A stretch of DNA of 7,041 bases from Verrucomicrobiales bacterium (GCA_007123695.1 SLGN01000427.1:1-7041), one strand, 5' to 3'; positions 1 through 6,644 are shown, numbered from the stretch's first letter. Made by a program: numbers and translations. The notes: generated by a model not told the origin, from the letters alone.

Positions 1-87
1 AACCGGAGTCCGACACGCGATGGAACCGTCCCGTCGATCCCGATTTCGATCCCGATCCTGGCGACTCCAACCCTCCACCCCTCCACC
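1..87. repeat. Left arm of long inverted repeat, with 12-bp tandem units and C-rich border
   Basis: Bases 1-56 are the exact reverse complement of 1638-1693 (56 of 56 by eye), and the left arm is cut by the window edge, so the true repeat may be longer. It contains two 12-bp units (33-44 and 45-56, the second reading TTCGATCCCGAT), against three units in the right arm. After 14 unrelated bases comes CTCCACCCCTCCACC at 73-87, which differs by one base from the complement of the border repeat at 1610-1624. Two open frames of Ser/Arg-rich peptide cross the two arms, but they are a by-product of the hexamer repeat and are not called as genes. This looks like a member of a dispersed intergenic repeat family; the mechanism of spread is unknown. 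Confidence 0.8.
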
Positions 88-94
88 ATCTGAC

Positions 95-169
95 CCGGCT
101 GTGGTCGTGGCCGAGCAGATGCAGGATCGTCGCGTGGAGATCGCGGACGTGGAGCCGGTCCTCGACCGC
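95..169 (-). pseudogene. Remnant of a second DUF1501 protein C-terminus
   Basis: Directly after the stop codon of the intact DUF1501 gene, and in the same frame, the minus strand reads AVEDR followed by LHVRDLHATILHLLGHDHSR (154 down to 95). This matches residues 424-443 of the intact protein, [20 protein letters not shown], at 13 of 20 positions, with the conserved DL-AT-LHLLG-DH core intact. The usual ending of the family ([11 protein letters not shown] and onwards) is absent. The match stops where the C-rich border of the left inverted-repeat arm begins. No start codon or upstream DUF1501 sequence belongs to it, since the intact gene lies immediately upstream. I infer a decayed tail of a tandem paralogue, diverged enough that this was not a recent duplication. 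It is not expected to be translated. Confidence 0.75.
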
Positions 170-199
170 ACGGAGACCGGGATCGCCCGCACCGCCACC

Positions 200-1606
200 T
201 CACCCCAAAATCCCCTTCACCACCTCCCCATGCACATCGGTCAGCCGGAAGTCGCGGCCTTGGTAGCGGTGGACGAGCCGCTCGTGGTCGATTCCGAGCA
301 GATGCAGCAGCGTCGCGTTCAGGTCGTGGATATGCACGGGATCCTCCGTGATGTTGTAGGAGAAATCGTCGGTCGCCCCGTGGGTGTGTCCGGCCTTGAT
401 CCCCGCGCCGGCGAGCCAGATGGTGAAGCAGCGGGGGTGGTGGTCGCGCCCGTAGTTGTCGGCGGTGAGCTCGCCCTGGCTGTAGACGGTGCGGCCGAAC
501 TCGCCGCCCCAGACCACGAGGGTGTCGTCGAGCAGGCCGCGTTGCTTGAGGTCCGTGACGAGCGCCGCCGAGGGCTGGTCGGTGTCGCGGCACTGGCCGC
601 GGATCTGCTTGGGCAGGGCGTTGTGCTGGTCCCAGCCCATGTGGTAGAGCTGCACGAAGCGCACCCCGCGCTCGGCGAGGCGGCGTGCGAGGAGGCAGTG
701 GTAGGCGTAGCTGCCGCGGACGCGGGCCTCGGGCCCGTAGAGCTCGAAGGTCGATTCGGGCTCGCCGGAGAGGTCGGCGGTCTCGGGCACCGACGCTTGC
801 ATCCGCGCGGCCATCTCGTACTGCGCGACGCGGGCGAGGGTCTCGGGATCGCCGTGGGCGTCGTGGTGCGACCGGTTGAGCGCGGCGATGGCGTCGAGGT
901 TGCGGCGGCGCCCTGCGTCGGAGACGCCGGGCGGGTTGTTGAGGAAAAGCACGGGATCGCCGGCGGAGAGGAATTTCACCCCCTGGTGGCGCGAGGGGAG
1001 AAAGCCGCTGCCCCAGAGCCGGTCGTAGAGGGGCTGGCAGTTGGGGCGACCGCTCCCCCGCGAGAGGAGCACGACGAAGGCGGGCAGGTTTTCGTTTTCC
1101 GAACCGAGGCCGTAGCTCAGCCACGAGCCGAGGCTGGGGCGTCCGGCCTGCTCGAAGCCGGTCTGCAGGAAGGTGATCGCGGGATCGTGGTTGATCGCCT
1201 CGGTGTGCATCGACTTGATGTAGCAGAGCTCGTCTGAGACGCCGGCGAGGTGGGGCAGCAGCTCGCTGACGGTCGCCCCGCTCTGCCCGTGGCGGCCGAA
1301 GCGGAAGATGGACGGCGCGATGGGGAAGCGATCCTGCCCCGAAGTCATCGTGGTGAGCCGCTGGCCGCGCCGGATCGACTCGGGCAGCTCCTCGTCGAAG
1401 CGTTTCGCCAATCCCGGCTTGGGGTCGAAAAGATCGATCTGCGAAGGCGCGCCGGACTGGCAGAGGTAGATGACGCGCTTGGCCTTGGGGGCGAAAGCAG
1501 GGGCGCCGGAGGCTGAGGACTCGCCGCGCAGCAGCGTCCCCAGGGCGATGGGGCCGAGGGCAAGGCGGGCGCTGCCGTCGAGGAACTGGCGTCGGGTGGC
1601 GTGCAT
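200..1606 (-). CDS. DUF1501 domain protein, Tat-exported, sulfatase/alkaline-phosphatase-like fold
   Basis: A 468-residue protein of full family length. The N-terminus [18 protein letters not shown] (residues 1-18) carries a twin-arginine motif (RRQFL) before a short hydrophobic stretch, so export by the Tat pathway is expected. The mature part begins near [21 protein letters not shown] (44-64), the usual DUF1501 opening. It continues with [12 protein letters not shown] (132-143), GGEFGRT (367-373), NYGRDHHP (384-391) and the C-terminal [12 protein letters not shown] / [11 protein letters not shown] block. DUF1501 is related to the alkaline phosphatase/sulfatase superfamily, but no reaction is established for it. 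The start codon at 1606 is supported by the twin-arginine motif just behind it; no Shine-Dalgarno is visible, and the leader is a C-rich repeat (CTCCACCACTCCACC). It lies 249 bp downstream of the PSD1 gene in the same direction, the arrangement commonly seen in Planctomycetota and Verrucomicrobiota. The spacer is unusually long and repetitive for a pair of cotranscribed genes. Confidence 0.95.
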   Translation of the reverse strand: MHATRRQFLDGSARLALGPIALGTLLRGESSASGAPAFAPKAKRVIYLCQSGAPSQIDLFDPKPGLAKRFDEELPESIRRGQRLTTMTSGQDRFPIAPSIFRFGRHGQSGATVSELLPHLAGVSDELCYIKSMHTEAINHDPAITFLQTGFEQAGRPSLGSWLSYGLGSENENLPAFVVLLSRGSGRPNCQPLYDRLWGSGFLPSRHQGVKFLSAGDPVLFLNNPPGVSDAGRRRNLDAIAALNRSHHDAHGDPETLARVAQYEMAARMQASVPETADLSGEPESTFELYGPEARVRGSYAYHCLLARRLAERGVRFVQLYHMGWDQHNALPKQIRGQCRDTDQPSAALVTDLKQRGLLDDTLVVWGGEFGRTVYSQGELTADNYGRDHHPRCFTIWLAGAGIKAGHTHGATDDFSYNITEDPVHIHDLNATLLHLLGIDHERLVHRYQGRDFRLTDVHGEVVKGILG

Positions 1607-1625
1607 GGTGGTGGAGTGGTGGAGG

Positions 1626-1661
1626 ATCGGGATCGAAATCGGGATCGAAATCGGGATCGAC
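1626..1661. repeat. 12-bp tandem repeat, three units
   Basis: Three consecutive units ATCGGGATCGAA, ATCGGGATCGAA and ATCGGGATCGAC. Each unit is itself two similar hexamers. The equivalent array in the left inverted-repeat arm (33-56, opposite strand) has two units, so the copy number differs between the two otherwise identical arms. That is typical of slippage in short tandem repeats. Confidence 0.9.
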
Positions 1662-1693
1662 GGGACGGTTCCATCGCGTGTCGGACTCCGGTT
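1638..1693. repeat. Right arm of long inverted repeat
   Basis: Exact reverse complement of 1-56, including a 44-bp non-repetitive core (1650-1693) that cannot be explained by the short tandem units alone. The two arms bracket the intact DUF1501 gene and the DUF1501 tail remnant. Whether identity continues beyond 1693 cannot be judged because the left arm is cut at the window start. Confidence 0.9.
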
Positions 1694-1776
1694 CCTCCTT
1701 CGCCGCCAATTCCGGCGGAGTTGCCCGACCGATCATGGAGGCAGCGGGACGTGTGGGATTTCTGTCTGCGCAATGG

Positions 1777-1802
1777 TTCGATCCCGATCTCGATCTCGAT
1801 TG
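1777..1802. repeat. Hexamer tract, inverted relative to the 12-bp array
   Basis: TTCGATCCCGAT at 1777-1788 is the exact complement of one 12-bp unit of the array at 1626-1661. It is followed by two CGATCT-type hexamers and CGATTG. The orientation opposite to the nearby array would allow a 12-13 bp stem in RNA or single-stranded DNA. Confidence 0.8.
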
Positions 1803-1855
1803 CGTTGATTGGACGGCATTGGTGGGGGTGAGGTGGGTGGAGTGGTGGAGTCAAA

Positions 1856-4800
1856 TCACCGGGGCGTCAGGGTGGTGTCGAGGTTCAGGAGGATTTCGGC
1901 GATCTCGGTCCAGGCGGCGAGCTCGGCGGGGTCTTCGGGCGGGGCCTGTCCGAGTTTGTCGGAAAGCGGCGCGACCCGCTCGGCGGCGAGGGCGGTGGCG
2001 TCGGCGTAGCGGCGGCGATGGTCGCGCAGGGCTTCGCGCAGGATCGCGAGATCGCCGTCGCCGGGGTCGGCCACGAGCAGGGCCCGCCACATCGCCGCGA
2101 GGCGGGCGTCGTCGTCGGTCTCCGTCTCGACCATGCGCCGGGCGAAGGCGACGGCGGGCAGGGCGAAGTTCGGGTCGTTCAGGGTGGCGAGCGCCTGGAG
2201 CGGGGTGTTGGTGCGGTGGCTGCCGACCGCGCACATTTCCCGCCCGGGGGCGTCGAAGAGCAGCATGTTGGGCGGCGGCACGCTGCGTTTCCAAAGGGTG
2301 TAGAGGCTGCGGCGGAAGCGGCCCTCGCCGGTGTCGGGGAGGTAGCGGGTGGTGTTGCTGTTGACCCCGGCGACGGCTTCCCAGAGACCCTCGGGCTGCT
2401 CGGGCCGCACCGGCGGACCGCCGATGCGCTCGACGAGCAGGCCGCCCGCGAAGAGGGCTTGGTCGCGGATCGCGGGCGCGGGCAGGCGGCGCCAGGGGCC
2501 ACTCGCGAGGAGCCGGTTCGCCGGATCGATCTCGATCATTTCGGGAGTGACGGCGGCGCTGCGCCGGTAGGCCTCGGTGAGGACCAGCCGCCGCAGCATC
2601 GCCTTCTGGTCCCAGCCGCTCTCGACTAGCTCGAGGGCGAGGTAGTCGAGCAGCTCGGGGTGGCTGGGCCGCTCGCCCTGCCGTCCGAAGTCCTCCGCCG
2701 TGGCGACGAGGCCGGTGCCGAAGAGCATCTGCCAGAGCCGGTTTGCAGCGACGCGGGCGGTCAGCGGATGCGCCGGATCGACTAGCCAGCGGGCGAGGGC
2801 GAGGCGATCGCGCGGTGCAGCGTCGGGCAGGCGCGGGGCGAGGAAGGCGGGCACGTCGGGCCCGACGACTTCCCCGGGCTGGTCGTAGAGACCGCGGTCC
2901 AGCACGTGCGTGGGGCGGGGCTCGCCCTTGCGCTCGCGCATCACCATGACGCGGGTGCGGAAGGAGTCGCGGGTCTCCTCCGCCGCCTCCCGCGCGAGGT
3001 CGCGCTGCTCGCGCAGTTCGGCGAGGGCGGGATCGCTTTCCCGGAATTCGCGGGAGAGAGCCGCCGCGTCGCCGCTGCCGAGCGCGGCGGCGAGGCTTTG
3101 GGTGATCTCGTCCTCGGGCCCGTCGCCGACGGCGAGGCTGAGACGAAAGCGGCCGATGAAATGCTGCTCCTCGCGCGTGAGGTAGGCGAGGGCGACCTCG
3201 ATCTCGTCGGCGGGATCGAGCGCGAGGGGCTCGACGAGGACGAAGGTCGCCTCGGCTCGCCCGGCGGCGACGTGCTCGGGCCCGGCGGACCAGCCGGTGA
3301 GCGGGTCGCCGTCGATCGCGGCGGCGGCAGGGCGGTCCTCGCGTTCGGTGCCGCTCGCGGCAGACCGCAGCGCCACCGCTTGGCCGTTTTTCGCAAGGCG
3401 GATTTCCGAAAGGTGGAAGTCGCCGTCGAAGCTGGGGGAGAGCCCGCCTTGGACCGGGCCCGGCAGCTCGAGCGCCTCGAGCCGGACCGCGCCGACCGTC
3501 GCGGGTGCCGACACTTTGAAGGAAAGTCGATGGGTGTCGTTCAGCGGGATGCCGCCGCCCAGCAGTTGGGAGCGGTCGGGCAGGGGGGTGAATCGGGAAG
3601 CGCCCGAGTCGCTCCCGACACGCCCCGGCTCGACGACGAGCCAATAGCGCTCCCCGGCGAGGAGAGCCCGGCGGTCGGCGAGCCAAGCGGCGCGTTCCGC
3701 CGGGAGCCGCGAATCGGCGACGGTGAGCTCCGCCTCGGCGAGCGCGAGCGCGGCGCCCGCCTCGGCGATGGCTTCTTTGAATCCGGGCAGCTCGATCTCG
3801 AGGTCCGGCGCGGCGGTCGGCGCGACGCCGTCGTTGCCCTTTTCGTCGATGTTGTTGAAGAAGGCGGCGAGCTGGAAGAACTCGCGCTGGGTCAGCGGGT
3901 CGAACTTGTGGTCGTGGCAGCGCGCGCAGCCCGCCGTGAGACCCATCCAGACGGTCGCGGTGGTGTCGACCCGGTCGACGACGTATTCGATGCGGTATTC
4001 CTCGTCGATCGCCCCGGCTTCGGCGTTGATGCGGTGGTTGCGGTTGAAGCCGGTCGCGACGAGCTGCGCCGTGGTCGGCTCGGGCAGCAGGTCGCCGGCG
4101 AGCTGCTCGACGGTGAAGCGGTCGAAGGGCAGGTTCTCGTTGTAGGCCCCGACGACCCAGTCGCGCCAGGCCCACATCGAGCGCAGGTTGTCCTTCTGGT
4201 AGCCGTGGGTGTCGGCGTAGCGGGCCGCCTCGAGCCAGTCCCAGGCCATGCGCTCGCCATAGCGGGGGCTCGCGAGCAGCTCGTCGACGGCGGCCCCGTA
4301 GTCGGGGGCGGAGAAAAAGCGGGCCGCCAGATCGGGATCGGGCGGCAGTCCGGTGAGGTCGAGCGCGGCCCGCCGCAGCCACGCCGCCGGCGCGGCGGCG
4401 GGGCGGGGGACAAGCCCGCGGGCGCTGAGCCGCTCAAGGAGGAAGGCGTCGATCGGGTCGATGGAATCCGTGCCTTCCGCAGCGGCGGGCACGGCCGGCC
4501 GGACGGGGGCGGAGAAGGCCCAATGGCCCTCCCACGCGGCGCCGCTCTCCACCCAAGCGGCGAGCGTCTCTTTTTCCGCTGCGGTCAGTTGCTTGGGGTA
4601 GCTCGGCGGCGGCATCACCTCGTCGGCGTCGACGGTGGCGATGCGGTGGATCAGCTCGCTGGCTTCCGGGTCGCCGGGTGCGACGAGGGCCAGTCCGCTG
4701 TCCGCCTCGCGGCCAAGGAAGGCCTCCTCGTCGAGACGCAGGTCCGCCTTGCGCGACGAGGCGTCGGGGCCGTGGCAGTGGAAGCACTTGTCCGAAAGGA

Positions 4801-4912
4801 TGGGCAGGATGTCGCGGTCGAAGCGCGGCGGACCCTCCGCCGAAACCCATCCGCCGGAGGCGAACGAGAGCGCGGCGAGAAGCCGGAGGAACGCGGTCGG
4901 GGAAACAGGCAT
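1856..4912 (-). CDS. PSD1 family protein: PSCyt1 + DUF1549 + discoidin-like region + DUF1553
   Basis: From the ATG at 4912 the product has 1018 residues, the usual size for the family. Residues 1-25 (MPVSPTAFLRLLAALSFASGG then WVSA) form a Sec signal peptide with a likely cleavage after Ala25. The open frame extends 35 codons further up to 5017, but that extension is basic and would bury the signal, so the internal start is chosen. Next comes a planctomycete cytochrome-like domain with CFHCH (43-47). DUF1549 spans roughly 150-350 and ends with a second CxxCH in CARCHDHKFDP (329-339). The middle, about 450-600, holds a beta-rich stretch with LSEIRLAKNG and AIDGDPLTGW, resembling F5/8 type C (discoidin) carbohydrate-binding folds. 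DUF1553 covers about 675-990 and includes HRTNTPLQALATLNDP (899-914). CxxCH suggests covalent haem, but haem binding is unproven. Probable partner of the downstream DUF1501 protein; divergently arranged with the XylR-like regulator. Confidence 0.95.
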   Translation of the reverse strand: MPVSPTAFLRLLAALSFASGGWVSAEGPPRFDRDILPILSDKCFHCHGPDASSRKADLRLDEEAFLGREADSGLALVAPGDPEASELIHRIATVDADEVMPPPSYPKQLTAAEKETLAAWVESGAAWEGHWAFSAPVRPAVPAAAEGTDSIDPIDAFLLERLSARGLVPRPAAAPAAWLRRAALDLTGLPPDPDLAARFFSAPDYGAAVDELLASPRYGERMAWDWLEAARYADTHGYQKDNLRSMWAWRDWVVGAYNENLPFDRFTVEQLAGDLLPEPTTAQLVATGFNRNHRINAEAGAIDEEYRIEYVVDRVDTTATVWMGLTAGCARCHDHKFDPLTQREFFQLAAFFNNIDEKGNDGVAPTAAPDLEIELPGFKEAIAEAGAALALAEAELTVADSRLPAERAAWLADRRALLAGERYWLVVEPGRVGSDSGASRFTPLPDRSQLLGGGIPLNDTHRLSFKVSAPATVGAVRLEALELPGPVQGGLSPSFDGDFHLSEIRLAKNGQAVALRSAASGTEREDRPAAAAIDGDPLTGWSAGPEHVAAGRAEATFVLVEPLALDPADEIEVALAYLTREEQHFIGRFRLSLAVGDGPEDEITQSLAAALGSGDAAALSREFRESDPALAELREQRDLAREAAEETRDSFRTRVMVMRERKGEPRPTHVLDRGLYDQPGEVVGPDVPAFLAPRLPDAAPRDRLALARWLVDPAHPLTARVAANRLWQMLFGTGLVATAEDFGRQGERPSHPELLDYLALELVESGWDQKAMLRRLVLTEAYRRSAAVTPEMIEIDPANRLLASGPWRRLPAPAIRDQALFAGGLLVERIGGPPVRPEQPEGLWEAVAGVNSNTTRYLPDTGEGRFRRSLYTLWKRSVPPPNMLLFDAPGREMCAVGSHRTNTPLQALATLNDPNFALPAVAFARRMVETETDDDARLAAMWRALLVADPGDGDLAILREALRDHRRRYADATALAAERVAPLSDKLGQAPPEDPAELAAWTEIAEILLNLDTTLTPR

Positions 4913-4928
4913 CCCGCCAGTCTGCCAT

Positions 4929-4956
4929 CCGTTTCGGCTCCAAGAAAGCCGTTTCG
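4929..4956. promoter_or_regulatory. Candidate operator: two CCGTTTCG direct repeats, 20 bp apart
   Basis: CCGTTTCG occurs at 4929-4936 and 4949-4956; extended to ten bases the copies are CCGTTTCGGC and CCGTTTCGCC. The spacing of 20 bp, close to two helical turns, puts both on the same DNA face. AraC-family proteins classically bind direct half-sites about 21 bp apart. A short inverted repeat (CGGCT 4935-4939, AGCCG 4947-4951) overlaps the space between. The pair lies in the gap between the divergent regulator and PSD1 genes, 17-44 bp upstream of the PSD1 start. Promoter boxes in this gap are not clear by eye. Binding by the neighbouring regulator is inference. Confidence 0.5.
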
Positions 4957-5015
4957 CCGGGTCGGCATGCGGCTTTGCCTTGCGCTGTCTATGTTTTTGC
5001 GTCATGTTCCCGACC

Positions 5016-6209
5016 ATGTCCGGAACGACGACTCCACGACGGGTCGCGATCCTCGTCGAGACCGGTCGTTCCTACCCGCGTGCGATTTTGCGCGGCGTGC
5101 GCCGCTATCTTGCCGAGCATCGTCCGTGGGCGACCTATCTTGGGCGGCATACCAGCGATGGCGAGATCCCGGCCTGGCTCTCCGGTTGGTGCGGCGACGG
5201 GCTGCTGGTCCAGTGTTTCAGCGGCGAGATGGCCGATGCTCTCGACCGGGTCGGCGTGCCGGGGGTGGAGTTGCGCTCGCGCCGCCATTGCCGGGGCCGC
5301 CCTTTCGTCGGCTGCGACAACCGCGAGGTCGGCACGCTTGTCGCCCGCCATTTCCTCGAAAGAGGCTATCGGCATTTCGCCGCCCTCCCGGTGCCGGGCG
5401 AGGATTTCTTCCTCGAACGGACCTCGAACTTCGCCGCTCGTTTGCGGACCTCGGGCCATGGCTGTGAGGAATTGCCGCACCTTCCTGTTGGCGTTCCGAT
5501 CGACTACGAACGCTACCAGCACGGTCTCGTGGCGGCCCTGTCCGAACTGCCCAAACCGCTCGCGGTGCTGGCTGCGAACGACCAGGCCGGCGTGCATCTC
5601 CTCGACGCCTGCCGTCGCGGCGGCTACGCGGTGCCCGAAGAAATCGCCGTGGTCGGCGCCGAGGACGACGCGACTCTGTGCGAATTCGCCGTCCCCGAGA
5701 TGTCGAGCGTCCGCTTCGACGGCGAGCGCGTCGGATACGATGCCGCACGCATCCTCGACCGGCTCATGGACGGCGGCGGGATGCCCCGCGGGCCCGTCCT
5801 GGTGCCGCCGCTGGGGATCGTGACCCGCCAGTCCTCCGACGACCTCGCCATCCGCGACCGACTCGTGGCGCGCGCCACGCGACTGTTGCGCGACCATCTC
5901 GCCGAGGGCATCACGGCAGGGGAGGTCGCCCGGCGTCTCCGTTGCTCGCGCAGCACGCTGGCGCGGCGCATGAAGCTCGCCCTGGGACGGGGCCCTGGCG
6001 AAGAGCTGCGGAACCTCCGCCTGCAGCGCGTCGAGCATCTTCTCGCCCGCACCAATCTCACCATCGACGCCATCGCTTCGCAAACCGGCATTGCCCAGGC
6101 GACCCACCTGCACGCCCTCTTCCGGACGCGCCACGGCATCACCCCCGGCGAATATCGCCGCCGCCACCGGTCGGACGACCAGGACCGTCTCCAGTCCTCC
6201 GCAAGATGA
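5016..6209 (+). CDS. XylR-like transcriptional regulator (LacI-type sensor + AraC-type HTH)
   Basis: A 397-residue regulator built like E. coli XylR. A periplasmic-binding-protein-like ligand domain (about residues 8-270) starts at RRVAILVETGRSYPRAILRG. It contains GCDNREVGTLVARHFLERGY and VLAANDQAGVHLLDACRRGG, followed by EIAVVGAEDD. The C-terminal AraC domain (about 280-390) has one helix-turn-helix in ITAGEVARRLRCSRSTLARR and a second around LTIDAIASQTGIAQATHLHA, ending in the signature ALFRTRHGITPGEYRR. There is no N-terminal LacI HTH, as expected for XylR. A start at 5004, four codons earlier (MFPT), is equally possible; neither has a visible Shine-Dalgarno. In-frame sequence further upstream overlaps the PSD1 gene and lacks regulator features. 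The ligand is unknown; the fold suggests a sugar. Divergence from PSD1 over a gap of about 100 bp suggests control of PSD1/DUF1501 and of itself. Confidence 0.94.
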   Translation: MSGTTTPRRVAILVETGRSYPRAILRGVRRYLAEHRPWATYLGRHTSDGEIPAWLSGWCGDGLLVQCFSGEMADALDRVGVPGVELRSRRHCRGRPFVGCDNREVGTLVARHFLERGYRHFAALPVPGEDFFLERTSNFAARLRTSGHGCEELPHLPVGVPIDYERYQHGLVAALSELPKPLAVLAANDQAGVHLLDACRRGGYAVPEEIAVVGAEDDATLCEFAVPEMSSVRFDGERVGYDAARILDRLMDGGGMPRGPVLVPPLGIVTRQSSDDLAIRDRLVARATRLLRDHLAEGITAGEVARRLRCSRSTLARRMKLALGRGPGEELRNLRLQRVEHLLARTNLTIDAIASQTGIAQATHLHALFRTRHGITPGEYRRRHRSDDQDRLQSSAR

Positions 6210-6349
6210 GACGCCCTCCGCTGGCGATGGATGGCGACCGGGCGACCGGGCGACCACTTCGGGATTCCCGCGCCCCGCCTCTCGACAAGCTCGAAATCCG
6301 TCTCGACCGCTCGCCGCTCGTAGGTTGCAAAGTCCGGCGCGCCTATGGG
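6210..6349. other. Convergent intergenic spacer, no gene seen
   Basis: This 140-bp gap lies between the convergent regulator and small minus-strand gene. It holds a short tandem repeat of GGCGACCG (2.9 copies, 6233-6255), a tight palindrome CGGGATTCCCG (6260-6270), and the first copy of a 22-bp direct repeat (6269-6290). No GC hairpin followed by a T-run on either strand was found, so no intrinsic terminator is called. Confidence 0.6.
6269..6290. repeat. 22-bp direct repeat, copy 1
   Basis: Identical over 22 bases to 6645-6666 (begins CGCGCCCCGCC, ends CTCGACAAGC). The two copies are 376 bp apart and bracket the small minus-strand gene. Flanking bases do not match, so the repeat has sharp ends. 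Confidence 0.85.
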
Positions 6350-6574
6350 CTACGACGCCGGAGCCCCCTTCGGCCGGCCGGAGGCCAGGCCGGTCATCGT
6401 CAGCAGCGGCAGCACAAAGAAATGCTCGTCGTCGTCGTAGACCGTAACATAGGAACCCTTCGGAGAGATCGAGATGTAGTCCCGGTGGGGGACGTGGTAT
6501 TCCTTCCCGTCGGCCATCAGCAAGGTGAACGGTTCCCCGCTCTCGATGGCTGCTACGATTTGGCTGCGTGTCAT
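6350..6574 (-). CDS. Small hypothetical protein, 74 residues
   Basis: The reading frame from ATG 6574 gives MTRSQIVAAIESGEPFTLLM, then ADGKEYHVPHRDYISISPKG, SYVTVYDDDEHFFVLPLLTM and a short tail. The composition is balanced, with alternating hydrophobic residues that suggest a small beta-rich protein, quite unlike the Arg/Ala/Pro-rich shadow frames of this DNA. The pattern of a short N-terminal helix, F-x-L-x-M-A-D-G, and then a strand with S-P-x-G-x-x-V-x-V-Y-D-D resembles short uncharacterised proteins I recall from Verrucomicrobiota and Planctomycetota; no function is known to me. The frame stays open upstream to 6664, but the extra 30 residues are Arg/Pro/Ser-rich and cross the 22-bp repeat, so the internal start is preferred. 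No clear Shine-Dalgarno is seen. It is convergent with the regulator and divergent from the Uma2 gene. Confidence 0.72.
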   Translation of the reverse strand: MTRSQIVAAIESGEPFTLLMADGKEYHVPHRDYISISPKGSYVTVYDDDEHFFVLPLLTMTGLASGRPKGAPAS

Positions 6575-6615
6575 GATACGAAGTGTAGGCTGGAGCTGCT
6601 CCGGGCGCAAGCCTG

Positions 6616-6641
6616 CGGAAGATGGCGAAGGGCCTCTTCCG
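6616..6641. promoter_or_regulatory. Perfect 7-bp inverted repeat between divergent genes
   Basis: CGGAAGA (6616-6622) and TCTTCCG (6635-6641) are exact complements with a 12-nt gap. The site sits in the 121-bp gap between the divergent small gene and the Uma2 gene, where an operator or leader hairpin could lie. Seven-base inverted repeats arise by chance fairly often, so this is weak. Confidence 0.3.
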
Positions 6642-6644
6642 TCT

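Larger units (their letters stand above)
1607..1855. repeat. Repetitive intergenic element between PSD1 and DUF1501 genes
   Basis: This gene-free spacer is built from repeats. The 15-mer GGTGGAGTGGTGGAG occurs at 1610-1624 and again at 1836-1850, bounding the unit. Inside are three 12-bp units of ATCGGGATCGAA (1626-1637, 1638-1649, 1650-1661, the last ending in C). An oppositely oriented tract at 1777-1802 starts TTCGATCCCGAT and continues as CGATCT hexamers, so the two tracts could pair across a loop of roughly 115-150 nt. Bases 1638-1693 form the right arm of the inverted repeat shared with 1-56. A small hairpin (CCGCC 1703-1707, GGCGG 1714-1718) lies in the middle. The element ends 3 bp before the DUF1501 start codon and starts 5 bp after the PSD1 stop codon. 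No clear promoter or terminator was recognised. Confidence 0.8.

Noticed and set aside
20..1237. 405-codon open frame on the plus strand
   Set aside because: Antisense to DUF1501; its Val/Gly/Ala/Glu-rich composition is the usual complement of a GC-rich coding strand, and the DUF1501 frame has clear family motifs.
1345..1854. Ser/Arg/Phe-rich reading frame through the hexamer repeats, similar to one starting at base 20
   Set aside because: The shared peptide start ([12 protein letters not shown]) comes from the identical inverted-repeat arms read on opposite strands; the remainder differs and is repeat-derived.
1851..4382. 843-codon minus-strand frame overlapping PSD1 in another phase
   Set aside because: Extremely Arg/Ala/Pro-rich and without domains; a shifted shadow of the real frame.
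4913..5017. Longer start for the PSD1 protein at 5017
   Set aside because: It would place 35 basic, hydrophilic residues before an otherwise good signal peptide and overlap the regulator start and the operator-like repeats.
2906..5467. 853-codon plus-strand open frame across most of the PSD1 gene and into the regulator
   Set aside because: Antisense to a protein with unmistakable PSD1 motifs and running into a second real gene in the wrong frame; no recognisable domain of its own.
6210..6349. Possible intrinsic terminator between convergent genes
   Set aside because: Only short palindromes without a T-run are visible; not enough to call.
6367..6384. Imperfect palindrome around GGCCGGCC
   Set aside because: Lies inside the 3' end of the small coding region and is expected by chance in such GC-rich DNA.
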